Shown here piece after piece: positions 6,291-15,348 of a DNA stretch of 16,421 nt. The position numbers were made by a program, and so were the translations under genes. The notes below the pieces were generated by a model that worked only from the letters and a program-made list of their open reading frames with translations, had not been told where the DNA came from and searched no databases. The stretch is from JBFLYZ01 sp040756415. Its GTDB lineage: Bacteria > Bacteroidota > Bacteroidia > JADZBD01. The stretch lies in the NCBI GenBank assembly GCA_040756415.1, contig JBFLYZ010000074.1, forward strand, positions 1 to 16,421, given 5' to 3'. Numbering within the stretch: position 1 is the first letter of the stretch; each line of letters opens with the position of its first letter.

Positions 6291-6668
6291 ATGGCAGACG
6301 TAAAAGCTCTCGCAGATCAGTTAGTGAACCTCACCGTTAAAGAGGTGAACGACCTGGCAAAAATCCTTAAAGACGAATACGGAATCGAACCGGCAGCGGC
6401 AGCCGTTGCGGTAGCAGCAGGCGGTGGCGCAGGCGGTGGCGCGGCAGCAGCCGAAAAGACCACCTTCGATGTGATCCTGAAGAGCGGTGGCCAGGCCAAG
6501 CTGGGCGTGGTGAAGATCGTGAAAGACATCACCGGACTCGGACTGAAAGAAGCAAAAGACCTGGTTGACGGTGCTCCGAAGCCCGTTAAGGAAGGTGTAT
6601 CAAAAGCTGACGCAGAAGCGATCAAGAAACAACTGGAAGAAGCAGGAGCAGAGGTTGAGATTAAATAA
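6291..6668 (+). CDS. rplL: 50S ribosomal protein L7/L12
   Basis: A 125-residue L7/L12 with all three parts. The N-terminal dimerisation helices (1-32, LADQLVNLTVKEVNDLAKIL) bind L10. A flexible Ala/Gly/Val hinge covers about 33-54. The globular C-terminal domain (55-125, FDVILKSGGQAKLGVVKIVK, then GLGLKEAKDLVDGAPKPVKE) recruits elongation factor GTPases. It is the only multi-copy ribosomal protein. The 77-base gap after rplJ holds a hairpin and an A/C-rich leader (AAAACAACAAATAAA before ATG) nearly identical in style to the tuf leader, which fits strong independent translation. Confidence 0.99.
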   Translation: MADVKALADQLVNLTVKEVNDLAKILKDEYGIEPAAAAVAVAAGGGAGGGAAAAEKTTFDVILKSGGQAKLGVVKIVKDITGLGLKEAKDLVDGAPKPVKEGVSKADAEAIKKQLEEAGAEVEIK

Positions 6669-6685
6669 TTGTTTCTGAATATTTC

Positions 6686-6727
6686 AACAGGTAAGGACCC
6701 TTCCAAATCAGGGGTCCTATGCCTGTT
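6686..6727 (+). terminator. Probable attenuator hairpin between rplL and rpoB
   Basis: AACAGG (6686-6691) pairs with CCTGTT (6722-6727) and AGGACCC (6694-6700) with GGGTCCT (6712-6718). The junction T6692/A6693 can pair with G6721/T6720, leaving only A6719 bulged, so the stem is about 15 bp. Just TTTAT follows, a weak T-tract. E. coli has a partial terminator at the same place that lowers rpoBC relative to rplJL; this hairpin is a positional counterpart. Efficiency cannot be judged from sequence. Confidence 0.6.
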
Positions 6728-6778
6728 TATGCACCTGTGTGTTGATTTAGTATTAACGTTTTTTAAAAGCTAATCACC

Positions 6779-9700
6779 TTGGCTCAGCAAAAGAAAAACA
6801 ACCAGCGAATCAATTTCGCCTCCATTAAGCACCCGATCGATTATCCCGATTTCCTGGATATCCAGCTCAAGTCCTTCCAGGATTTCATGCAACTGGAAAC
6901 CACAGCCGAGAACCGCAAGAACGAAGGTCTATATAAGGTTTTTTCAGAGAATTTTCCCATCTCTGACGCGAGGAACAATTTCGTTCTCGAATTCCTCGAT
7001 TATTTCATCGACCCTCCCCGCTACACCATTGACGAGTGTATCGAAAGGGGCCTGACCTACAGCGTTCCGCTCAAGGCCAAGCTCAGGCTGTATTGCACCG
7101 ACCCGGAGCATGAGGATTTTGAAACCATCGTTCAGGATGTGTACCTGGGCACCATTCCTTATATGACCCCCCGCGGCACCTTTGTGATCAACGGTGCCGA
7201 GCGCGTGGTGGTATCGCAGCTTCACCGCTCACCCGGTGTGTTCTTCGGGCAGAGCCGCCATGCCAACGGTACCAAGCTGTATTCGGCCCGCGTGATCCCG
7301 TTCAAGGGGTCGTGGATCGAGTTCGCCACCGACATCAACAGCGTGATGTATGCGTACATCGACCGCAAAAAGAAATTACCCGTTACCACCCTGCTGCGCG
7401 CTATCGGTTACGAGAGCGATAAGCAGATACTCGAGATTTTCGGCCTGGCCGATGAAGTGAAGGTGAGCAGCAAACAGGCCATGAAGAAGTTCGTGGGTCG
7501 CAAGCTGGCCGCGCGCGTGCTGAAATCATGGATCGAGGATTTCGTGGATGAAGATACGGGCGAAGTGGTTTCGATCGAGCGTAATGAAGTGCTCATCGAC
7601 CGCGAGACCATTCTCGAGGAGCAGCATATCGATACCATAGTTGAATCGGGCGTGCAGTCGCTCATCCTCCACAAGGAAGATGTAGACTCCGATGATTACG
7701 CCATCATATATAATACGCTGCAGAAAGACACCACCAACTCCGAAAAGGAGGCCGTGGAGCATATCTACCGCCAGTTGCGTAATGCCGAGCCGCCCGATGA
7801 GGAGACCGCTCGCGGCATCATCGACAAGCTGTTCTTCTCCGACAAGCGTTACGACCTCGGTGAAGTGGGCCGCTTCCGTATCAACCGCAAGCTGGGCATG
7901 GAAGTGGATCCCGATGTGAAGGTGCTGACCAAAGCCGATATCATCGCCATCATCAAGTACCTCATCGAGCTGATCAATTCAAAGGCCGATGTGGACGATA
8001 TCGATCACCTGTCGAACAGGCGCGTGCGTACCGTGGGCGAACAATTGTATACCCAGTTTGGTGTGGGACTGGCCCGTATGGCGCGTACCATACGCGAGCG
8101 CATGAACGTGCGCGATAACGAGGTGTTCACCCCCACCGACCTGATCAACGCCAAGACCCTGTCGTCCGTTATCAATTCGTTCTTCGGAACCAACCAGCTT
8201 TCGCAGTTCATGGACCAGACCAACCCGCTGGCCGAGATCACCCACAAGCGCAGGCTTTCTGCCCTTGGCCCCGGTGGCCTTTCCAGGGAGCGCGCGGGAT
8301 TTGAGGTGCGTGACGTGCATTACACGCACTACGGCCGCCTTTGCACGATCGAGACCCCTGAGGGTCCGAACATCGGCCTGATCTCCTCGCTCTGCGTGTA
8401 TGCCAAGATCAACAAGCTGGGCTTCATCGAAACGCCTTACCGCACCGTTACGGAAGGGAAGGTAGACGTGGATAAGCCTGTTTCATACCTTACCGCTGAA
8501 GAGGAAGACCAGAAGACCATCGCGCAGGCCAACGCCAAGATCGATGAGAAGGGTAAGTTCGCTGAAGGCAAGATCATATCCAGGCTGGAAGGCGACTTCC
8601 CCGTGGTGGAGCCCAAGAAGCTCCAGCTTATGGATGTTGCGCCCAACCAGATCGCCTCGCTGGCGGCCTCGCTGATCCCCTTCCTGGAGCACGATGACGC
8701 CAACCGCGCTCTCATGGGATCGAACATGCAGCGCCAGGCCGTTCCGCTCATGCGCCCCCAGGCGCCCATCGTGGGCACCGGCCTCGAAGGCTCCGTGGCC
8801 CGCGACTCGCGCGTGCTCGTGACCGCTGAAGGCGAAGGCGTGATCGAATATGTAGACGCTACCGAGATCACCGTGCGCTATAACCGCTCGGAAGAAGAGA
8901 AACTGCTGAGCTTCGAAGATGACGTAAAGACCTATAAGCTCATCAAGTTCCGTAAAACCAACCAGAATACCTGTATCAACCTGCGCCCGCTCGTTACCAA
9001 GGGCGAAAAAGTGAAGCGCGGGCAGATCCTGTGCGAAGGATACGCCACCCGCGGAGGCGAGCTGGCCCTGGGAAGGAACCTGAAAGTGGCTTTCATGCCC
9101 TGGAAAGGTTACAACTTCGAGGACGCCATTGTGATATCCGAGCGCGTGGTACGCGATGATATCTTCACTTCGCTCCACATCGATGAATATGTGCTCGAAG
9201 TGCGTGAGACCAAGCGCGGATTGGAAGAGCTGACCGCTGACATCCCTAACGTAAGCGAAGACGCGACCAAAGACCTGGATGAGAACGGCATGATCCGCAT
9301 CGGGGCCGAGGTGAAGGAAGGCGATATTCTTATCGGTAAGATCACTCCGAAAGGAGAGACCGATCCCTCACCGGAAGAAAAGCTGCTCCGCGCCATTTTC
9401 GGTGATAAGGCCGGTGACGTGAAGGACGCTTCGCTGAAGCTGCCTCCCTCTATCCGCGGTGTGGTGATCGACAAGAAGCTCTTCTCGCGCGCCATCAAGG
9501 ATAAGAAGGCCAAGGCCGATGAGAAAGTGATCCTGGAAAAACTCGATAAGGAGTTTGCCGAGCAGACCGAGGACCTGGTGAGCAAGCTGGTCGACAAGCT
9601 GTTCATCCTGGTCAGCGGCAAGACCTCGCAGGGCGTTTACAACAACCTGAAGGAAGAAGTGGTGGAGAAAGGCGTAAAGTTCACGCAGAAGATGCTCGAG

Positions 9701-10594
9701 AAGATCGATTACATCAACGTGAACCCGAACAAATGGACCACCGACAAGGATGTGAACGAGAAGATCAAGACCCTTATCCATAACTATAATATCAAGTACA
9801 ACGATATACTTGGCGTGAACAAACGCAAGAAGTTCGCGGTGACCGTGGGCGATGAGCTGCCCGCAGGTATCGTGCAACTGGCCAAGGTATACATCGCCAA
9901 GAAGCGTAAGCTGAAAGTGGGCGATAAGATGGCCGGCCGCCACGGCAACAAGGGCATTGTTGCCCGTATCGTGCGCGATGAGGAAATGCCTTTCCTCGAA
10001 GACGGAACACCGGTGGACATCGTTCTGAACCCGCTGGGCGTGCCTTCGCGAATGAACCTGGGACAGATCTACGAGACCGTTCTGGGATGGGCAGGCGAGA
10101 AGCTGGGACTGAAATTCTCCACGCCTATTTTCGATGGGGCCAGCATGGAAGAGATCGACAAGTACACCGATATGGCTGGGCTGCCGCGCTACGGCCGCAC
10201 ATACCTGTATGACGGTGGGACGGGCGAGCGCTTCGACCAGCCGGCCACGGTGGGCATCATCTACATGATGAAGCTGGGCCACATGGTTGACGACAAAATG
10301 CACGCGCGCTCCATCGGACCCTACTCGCTCATCACGCAGCAGCCGCTGGGCGGTAAGGCGCAGTTTGGCGGGCAGCGTTTCGGAGAAATGGAAGTGTGGG
10401 CGATCGAAGCGTTCGGTGCCGCCAACGTGCTCCAGGAGCTGCTCACCGTGAAGTCAGACGATGTGATCGGCCGCGCCAAGGCCTATGAGTCCATAGTAAA
10501 AGGAGAGAACCTCCCTACACCGGGCATACCGGAATCGTTCAACGTACTGCTGCACGAGTTACGCGGCCTGGGCCTGAACGTAACTATGGAATAA
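6779..10594 (+). CDS. rpoB: DNA-directed RNA polymerase subunit beta
   Basis: A 1271-residue beta subunit of core RNA polymerase. The N-terminus is of the Bacteroidetes type (RINFASIKHPIDYPDFL). The rifampicin region lies near residues 465-495 (FFGTNQLSQFMDQTNPL, THKRRLSALGPGGLSRERAG) and matches E. coli at the Asp516, His526 and Ser531 positions, with RLCTIETPEGPNIGLI after it, so no classical resistance change is seen. Downstream are KMAGRHGNKG (about 1049) near the active centre and RFGEMEVWAIEAFGA (about 1199). The start is TTG at 6779: an in-frame TAA at 6764 leaves no upstream ATG, and the next ATG (about residue 37) would cut off conserved sequence. It is preceded by the 110-base spacer with the attenuator hairpin and followed 40 bases later by rpoC. 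Confidence 0.99.
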   Translation: MAQQKKNNQRINFASIKHPIDYPDFLDIQLKSFQDFMQLETTAENRKNEGLYKVFSENFPISDARNNFVLEFLDYFIDPPRYTIDECIERGLTYSVPLKAKLRLYCTDPEHEDFETIVQDVYLGTIPYMTPRGTFVINGAERVVVSQLHRSPGVFFGQSRHANGTKLYSARVIPFKGSWIEFATDINSVMYAYIDRKKKLPVTTLLRAIGYESDKQILEIFGLADEVKVSSKQAMKKFVGRKLAARVLKSWIEDFVDEDTGEVVSIERNEVLIDRETILEEQHIDTIVESGVQSLILHKEDVDSDDYAIIYNTLQKDTTNSEKEAVEHIYRQLRNAEPPDEETARGIIDKLFFSDKRYDLGEVGRFRINRKLGMEVDPDVKVLTKADIIAIIKYLIELINSKADVDDIDHLSNRRVRTVGEQLYTQFGVGLARMARTIRERMNVRDNEVFTPTDLINAKTLSSVINSFFGTNQLSQFMDQTNPLAEITHKRRLSALGPGGLSRERAGFEVRDVHYTHYGRLCTIETPEGPNIGLISSLCVYAKINKLGFIETPYRTVTEGKVDVDKPVSYLTAEEEDQKTIAQANAKIDEKGKFAEGKIISRLEGDFPVVEPKKLQLMDVAPNQIASLAASLIPFLEHDDANRALMGSNMQRQAVPLMRPQAPIVGTGLEGSVARDSRVLVTAEGEGVIEYVDATEITVRYNRSEEEKLLSFEDDVKTYKLIKFRKTNQNTCINLRPLVTKGEKVKRGQILCEGYATRGGELALGRNLKVAFMPWKGYNFEDAIVISERVVRDDIFTSLHIDEYVLEVRETKRGLEELTADIPNVSEDATKDLDENGMIRIGAEVKEGDILIGKITPKGETDPSPEEKLLRAIFGDKAGDVKDASLKLPPSIRGVVIDKKLFSRAIKDKKAKADEKVILEKLDKEFAEQTEDLVSKLVDKLFILVSGKTSQGVYNNLKEEVVEKGVKFTQKMLEKIDYINVNPNKWTTDKDVNEKIKTLIHNYNIKYNDILGVNKRKKFAVTVGDELPAGIVQLAKVYIAKKRKLKVGDKMAGRHGNKGIVARIVRDEEMPFLEDGTPVDIVLNPLGVPSRMNLGQIYETVLGWAGEKLGLKFSTPIFDGASMEEIDKYTDMAGLPRYGRTYLYDGGTGERFDQPATVGIIYMMKLGHMVDDKMHARSIGPYSLITQQPLGGKAQFGGQRFGEMEVWAIEAFGAANVLQELLTVKSDDVIGRAKAYESIVKGENLPTPGIPESFNVLLHELRGLGLNVTME

Positions 10595-10634
10595 TAAAAA
10601 GGAATAGTCATTTATATATATAAAAAAACAGATC

Positions 10635-13600
10635 ATGGCTCTTAGAAGAGAATCGAAATTAAAAAGCAATTTCTCCAAGGTCATTATCAGTCTTGCTTCT
10701 CCTGAGCAGATACTGGAATGGTCGCATGGCGAGGTGCTGAAGCCCGAGACGATCAACTACCGTACGTACAAGCCGGAAAGAGACGGTTTGTTCTGCGAGC
10801 GGATCTTCGGGCCGGTGAAGGATTGGGAGTGTCATTGCGGTAAATACAAGCGTATACGCTATAAAGGCATTGTGTGCGACCGATGCGGTGTGGAAGTGAC
10901 CGAAAAGAAGGTGCGCAGGGAGCGGATGGGGCATATCAACCTCGTTGTTCCGGTGGCGCACATCTGGTATTTCCGTTCGCTGCCCAACAAGATCGGCTAC
11001 CTGCTGGGCCTGCCCACCAAGAAGCTCGACATGATCATCTATTACGAGCGCTATGTGGTCATCAACCCGGGTATCAAGGCCGCTGACGGCATCAAGTACC
11101 TCGATTTCCTTTCGGAAGAAGAATACCTCAATATACTCGAAACCCTGCCCAAGGAGAACCAGTTCCTGGACGATAACGACCCGAACAAGTTCCTGGCCAT
11201 GATGGGTGCCGAGGCCCTGTACGAGCTGCTCAAGCGCCTGAAGCTCGATGAGCTATCGTACGATCTGCGTCACAAGGCCAATACCGAAACCTCGCAGCAG
11301 CGTAAGAACGAAGCGCTCAAGCGCCTGCAGGTGGTGGAGGCTTTCCGTAACGCCAATACGCACATTGAAAATCGCCCGGAGTGGATGATCGTGAAAGTGG
11401 TTCCGGTGATACCGCCCGAACTGCGCCCGCTCGTTCCGCTCGATGGAGGCCGTTTCGCTACTTCCGACCTGAACGACCTGTACCGCAGGGTGATCATCCG
11501 CAATAACCGTTTAAAGCGCCTGATCGAGATCAAGGCTCCCGATGTGATCCTGCGTAACGAGAAGCGCATGCTCCAGGAGTCGGTGGATTCGCTCTTCGAC
11601 AACTCGCGTAAATCCAACGCGGTGAAGACCGAGGCCAACCGCGCCCTGAAATCGCTCTCTGATTCGCTGAAAGGCAAGCAGGGTCGTTTCCGCCAGAACC
11701 TGCTCGGTAAGCGCGTGGATTACTCCGCACGTTCCGTTATCGTGGTAGGACCTGAATTGAAACTGCACGAGTGCGGTCTGCCCAAGGAAATGGCGGCCGA
11801 GCTGTTCAAGCCGTTTATCATCAGGAAGCTCATAGAAAGAGGAATTGTAAAGACGGTGAAGTCGGCTAAGAAGATCGTTGACCGCAAGGAGCCCATTGTA
11901 TGGGATATCCTGGAGAACGTGCTCAAAGGCCATCCCGTGCTGCTTAACCGCGCCCCCACGCTGCACCGCCTGGGTATACAGGCCTTCCAGCCCAAGCTGA
12001 TCGAAGGCAAGGCTATACAGCTCCACCCGCTCGTATGTACGGCTTTCAATGCCGACTTTGACGGTGACCAGATGGCCGTGCACGTGCCCCTGGGCAATGC
12101 GGCCATACTGGAAGCACAACTGCTCATGCTTTCATCGCATAACATTCTGAACCCCGCCAATGGCGCGCCCATCACCGTTCCTTCTCAGGACATGGTGCTT
12201 GGACTGTACTACCTCACCAAGGCGAAGAAGAACGATAAGGATACCGTAGTAAAGGGCGAAGGCCTTACGTTCTACAGCCCCGAGGAGGTGATCATCGCCT
12301 ACAATGAGAAGCGGGTTGACCTGAACGCGGTCATCAAGGTAAGGATCGACAATGCAAGGCATGGCGACAAGCTGAAGAAAGAGGTTATTGAGACCACCGT
12401 TGGACGCGTGATCTTCAACCAGGTGGTTCCGAAACAGGTAGGTTATATCAACGAGCTGCTGACCAAAAAATCGCTGAGGGATATTATCGGTGACATCATG
12501 AAGAAGACCGATATGGCCGTTACCGCCAAGTTTCTTGACGATATCAAGCAGCTCGGATTCATGACCGCTTTCCGCGGTGGCCTCTCCTTCAACCTGGGAG
12601 ATATCATCATCCCGGAAGAGAAGCAGAAGCTCATCAACCAGGCTTACGAGCAGGTGGAAGAGGTGCTGAACAATTATAACATGGGCTTTATCACCAACAA
12701 CGAACGTTACAACCAGATCATCGACATCTGGACGCACACCAACTCGCGTGTGACCAAGTTCGTGCTGGATAAGCTCAGCAACGACCGCCAGGGATTCAAC
12801 TCGGTGTACATGATGCTGGATTCGGGCGCCCGCGGCTCCAAAGAGCAGATCAAGCAGCTCAGCGGTATGCGCGGACTGATGGCCAAGCCCCAGAAATCGG
12901 GATCGGGCGGGGAGATCATCGAAAACCCCATCATCTCCAACTTCCGCGAAGGGCTGTCCATTCTCGAGTACTTCATTTCAACGCACGGTGCGCGTAAAGG
13001 TCTTGCCGATACCGCTCTGAAGACGGCTGACGCGGGTTACCTTACACGCAGGCTGGTTGACGTGGCCCAGGACGTGATCATCACATCCGATGACTGCGGC
13101 ACACTGCGCGGGCTGATCGCATCGGCACTGAAGAACAACGATGAGGTTGTAGAATCATTATATGACCGGATACTGGGACGCACCACCGTTCATGATGTGT
13201 TCCACCCGCTGACCGGAGAGCTGCTTATACCGGCAGGCTTCGAGATCACCGAGGAATACGCCAAGAAGGTGGAGGATTCCCCGATCGAGACCGTGGAGAT
13301 CCGCTCCGTGCTGACCTGCGAATCGAAGATCGGTGTATGCGCCAAGTGCTATGGGCGTAACCTGGCATCGGGCCGCATGGTGCAGATGGGAGAGGCCGTG
13401 GGCGTTATTGCCGCGCAATCCATCGGTGAGCCGGGTACACAGCTTACCCTGCGTACCTTCCACGTGGGCGGTACCGCATCCAACATCGCTGCGGCCTCCA
13501 AAGTGGAAGCCAAGTACGATGGTATCATCGAGATCGATGAGCTGCGTACGGTAGAACGCAAGAACCCTGACGGGCAGAAGGTGAAGGTCATCATCGGCCG

Positions 13601-14930
13601 TTCGACCGAGATGCGCATCATCGATGCCAATACGCACATCCTGCTTACCACCACCAACATGCCGTATGGCGCGCAACTGTACGTGAAGCCGGGCGACAAG
13701 GTGAAGAAAGGCCAGTTGCTTTGCGACTGGGACCCCTACAACGCGGTGATCGTATCGGAATTCGGTGGAAAGATCGATTTCGAGAACATTGAAGAAGGCA
13801 TTACCTTCCGCGAGGAGGCCGATGAACAGACGGGCTTCCGCGAAAAGGTGATCATAGAAAGTAAGGATAAGTCGAAGAACCCCGCCATCAAGATCGTATC
13901 GAAAGGCGAGGTGCTGAAGACCTATAACATACCGGTGAGCGCCCACGTGATCGTGAACCAGGGCGATGCCATAGAGCCGGGCCAGATCCTGGTGAAGATA
14001 CCCAGAACCTCCGGCAAAACCGGTGACATCACGGGCGGTCTGCCCCGCGTTACGGAGCTCTTTGAGGCGCGTAACCCGAGCAACCCGGCCGTTGTTTCCG
14101 AAATTGACGGTGTGGTGACCTTCGGCAAGATCAAGCGCGGTAACCGCGAGGTGATCGTAGAGAGCAAGACGGGCGAGGTGAAGAAGTACCTTGTTCCTCT
14201 CTCGAAGCACATCCTCGTTCAGGAGAACGACTTCGTGAAGGCGGGCGAACCCCTTTCTGACGGAGCCATTACCCCGAGCGATATCCTCGCCATCAAAGGA
14301 CCCACAGCGGTACAGGAATACCTGGTGAACGAGATCCAGGAAGTGTACCGCCTTCAGGGTGTGAAGATCAACGACAAGCACTTCGAGGTGATCGTGCGCC
14401 AGATGATGCGTAAAGTGGAAATTGACGACCCGGGAGATACCATGTTCCTGGAAAGGCAACTGGCCAACAAATCGGACTTCATGGACGAGAACGACCGTGT
14501 GTTCGGCATGAAAGTGGTCACCGATCCGGGCGAGGCCGAGGAACTCAGGGCGGGACAGATCATTTCCGCGCGCGCGCTCCGCGATATTAACTCCATGCTC
14601 AAGCGTAAGGATAAGAAGCTGGCCGATGCACGCGATGCGAAGGCGGCTACGGCCAATCCTATACTGCAGGGTATTACCCGCGCCTCGCTGCAAACGAATA
14701 GCTGGATATCGGCCGCTTCGTTCCAGGAGACCACCAAGGTGCTCAACGAAGCTGCCGTGGGCGGAAAGATAGATACGCTGGTGGGCCTGAAGGAGAACGT
14801 GATCGTTGGCCACCTGATCCCTGCCGGTACCGGACTGAGGGCATACGAGAAGATCATCGTAGGCTCGCAGGAGGAGTACGACAGGCTGATGGCCAGCAAG
14901 CGCGAGAGTGCCGTAGAGGAAGAGGCATAG
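10635..14930 (+). CDS. rpoC: DNA-directed RNA polymerase subunit beta'
   Basis: A 1431-residue beta' subunit carrying the catalytic centre. The N-terminal zinc finger is C66, C68, C81 and C84 (CHCGKYK, VCDRCG). NADFDGDQMAVH begins at N472, so the Mg-binding aspartates are D474, D476 and D478. The second zinc site is C821, C895, C902 and C905. The trigger-loop segment follows (MGEAVGVIAAQSIGEPGTQL, then TLRTFHVGG). The C-terminal part includes GDITGGLPRVTELFEAR and the conserved ending region (SWISAASFQETTKVL, LVGLKENVIVGHLIPAGTG). The 40-base gap after rpoB is A/T-rich, with a 14-bp TTTATATATATAAA palindrome at 10611-10624 and seven A residues close to the start, probably an unstructured initiation region. 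A strong terminator follows 21 bases after the stop. Confidence 0.99.
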   Translation: MALRRESKLKSNFSKVIISLASPEQILEWSHGEVLKPETINYRTYKPERDGLFCERIFGPVKDWECHCGKYKRIRYKGIVCDRCGVEVTEKKVRRERMGHINLVVPVAHIWYFRSLPNKIGYLLGLPTKKLDMIIYYERYVVINPGIKAADGIKYLDFLSEEEYLNILETLPKENQFLDDNDPNKFLAMMGAEALYELLKRLKLDELSYDLRHKANTETSQQRKNEALKRLQVVEAFRNANTHIENRPEWMIVKVVPVIPPELRPLVPLDGGRFATSDLNDLYRRVIIRNNRLKRLIEIKAPDVILRNEKRMLQESVDSLFDNSRKSNAVKTEANRALKSLSDSLKGKQGRFRQNLLGKRVDYSARSVIVVGPELKLHECGLPKEMAAELFKPFIIRKLIERGIVKTVKSAKKIVDRKEPIVWDILENVLKGHPVLLNRAPTLHRLGIQAFQPKLIEGKAIQLHPLVCTAFNADFDGDQMAVHVPLGNAAILEAQLLMLSSHNILNPANGAPITVPSQDMVLGLYYLTKAKKNDKDTVVKGEGLTFYSPEEVIIAYNEKRVDLNAVIKVRIDNARHGDKLKKEVIETTVGRVIFNQVVPKQVGYINELLTKKSLRDIIGDIMKKTDMAVTAKFLDDIKQLGFMTAFRGGLSFNLGDIIIPEEKQKLINQAYEQVEEVLNNYNMGFITNNERYNQIIDIWTHTNSRVTKFVLDKLSNDRQGFNSVYMMLDSGARGSKEQIKQLSGMRGLMAKPQKSGSGGEIIENPIISNFREGLSILEYFISTHGARKGLADTALKTADAGYLTRRLVDVAQDVIITSDDCGTLRGLIASALKNNDEVVESLYDRILGRTTVHDVFHPLTGELLIPAGFEITEEYAKKVEDSPIETVEIRSVLTCESKIGVCAKCYGRNLASGRMVQMGEAVGVIAAQSIGEPGTQLTLRTFHVGGTASNIAAASKVEAKYDGIIEIDELRTVERKNPDGQKVKVIIGRSTEMRIIDANTHILLTTTNMPYGAQLYVKPGDKVKKGQLLCDWDPYNAVIVSEFGGKIDFENIEEGITFREEADEQTGFREKVIIESKDKSKNPAIKIVSKGEVLKTYNIPVSAHVIVNQGDAIEPGQILVKIPRTSGKTGDITGGLPRVTELFEARNPSNPAVVSEIDGVVTFGKIKRGNREVIVESKTGEVKKYLVPLSKHILVQENDFVKAGEPLSDGAITPSDILAIKGPTAVQEYLVNEIQEVYRLQGVKINDKHFEVIVRQMMRKVEIDDPGDTMFLERQLANKSDFMDENDRVFGMKVVTDPGEAEELRAGQIISARALRDINSMLKRKDKKLADARDAKAATANPILQGITRASLQTNSWISAASFQETTKVLNEAAVGGKIDTLVGLKENVIVGHLIPAGTGLRAYEKIIVGSQEEYDRLMASKRESAVEEEA

Positions 14931-14951
14931 CCTTTAAGACCATAATAAAAG

Positions 14952-14982
14952 AAAGGGGAGGGCCAGGGCTTTCCCCTTTTTT
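14952..14982 (+). terminator. Rho-independent terminator after rpoC
   Basis: AAAGGGGA (14952-14959) pairs with TCCCCTTT (14972-14979), and the T-run continues to 14982, giving six T in a row. The A-rich 5' flank could extend pairing and make it partly bidirectional. It closes the secE-rpoC block. The following 39 bases before the next gene contain TATAAT at 14999 but no matching -35 or Bacteroidetes -7 box. Confidence 0.88.
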
Positions 14983-15021
14983 CTTAATAACTTCGTAGTA
15001 TAATCGTTTAACCGTTTCATC

Positions 15022-15342
15022 ATGGAAAACCAGAACCAGAATAACCCGAACCAGCTTAATATCGAATTGAGCGAAGAGGTGTCGGAAGGTATTTATTCCA
15101 ATCTCGCGATCATTACCCATAGCAACTCCGAGTTCGTCATCGATTTCATCAAGATAATGCCGGGTGTTCCCAAAGCCAAGGTAAAATCAAGGATCGTGCT
15201 CACTCCCCAGCATGCGAAACGACTGCTGCGCGCGCTGAAGGACAATATAGCCAAATACGAGGCCGTGCACGGCCCTATCCAGGAAACCGATACGCCCAAT
15301 GTCATTCCTATGAATTTTGGTGGGCCTACCGCCCAGGCTTAG
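15022..15342 (+). CDS. DUF3467 family protein
   Basis: A 106-residue protein that I recognise as DUF3467, a small family of unknown function often found directly after rpoC in Bacteroidetes. A polar Asn/Gln-rich start (residues 2-12) leads to the conserved core: GIYSNLAIITHSNSEFVIDF (about 29-48), then IKIMPGVPKAKVKSRIVLTP, then HAKRLLRALKDNIAKYE (about 69-85). The core looks like a strand-rich fold with one C-terminal helix. It has no signal peptide or membrane segment, so it is probably cytoplasmic. It follows the rpoC terminator by 39 bases and precedes the lipoprotein gene by six, so those two may be co-transcribed. No enzymatic motif is visible. Confidence 0.88.
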   Translation: MENQNQNNPNQLNIELSEEVSEGIYSNLAIITHSNSEFVIDFIKIMPGVPKAKVKSRIVLTPQHAKRLLRALKDNIAKYEAVHGPIQETDTPNVIPMNFGGPTAQA

Positions 15343-15348
15343 CGTTCA

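Noticed and set aside
6728..6778. Promoter for rpoBC in the rplL-rpoB spacer
   Set aside because: No TAnnTTTG box is found after the hairpin; the TTTTTT at about 6759-6764 has no convincing stem before it, so it is not called a second terminator either.
13158..14813. Long open frame (551 codons) on the minus strand inside rpoC
   Set aside because: It lies wholly within a certain rpoC reading frame, and its translation is rich in His, Leu and Arg with no recognisable domain; it is a shadow of codon usage in a GC-biased gene.
14999..15004. TATAAT as a promoter for the DUF3467 gene
   Set aside because: No -35-like hexamer or TTTG lies at proper spacing upstream, and Bacteroidetes primary promoters use TAnnTTTG; A/T-rich spacers give this hexamer by chance.
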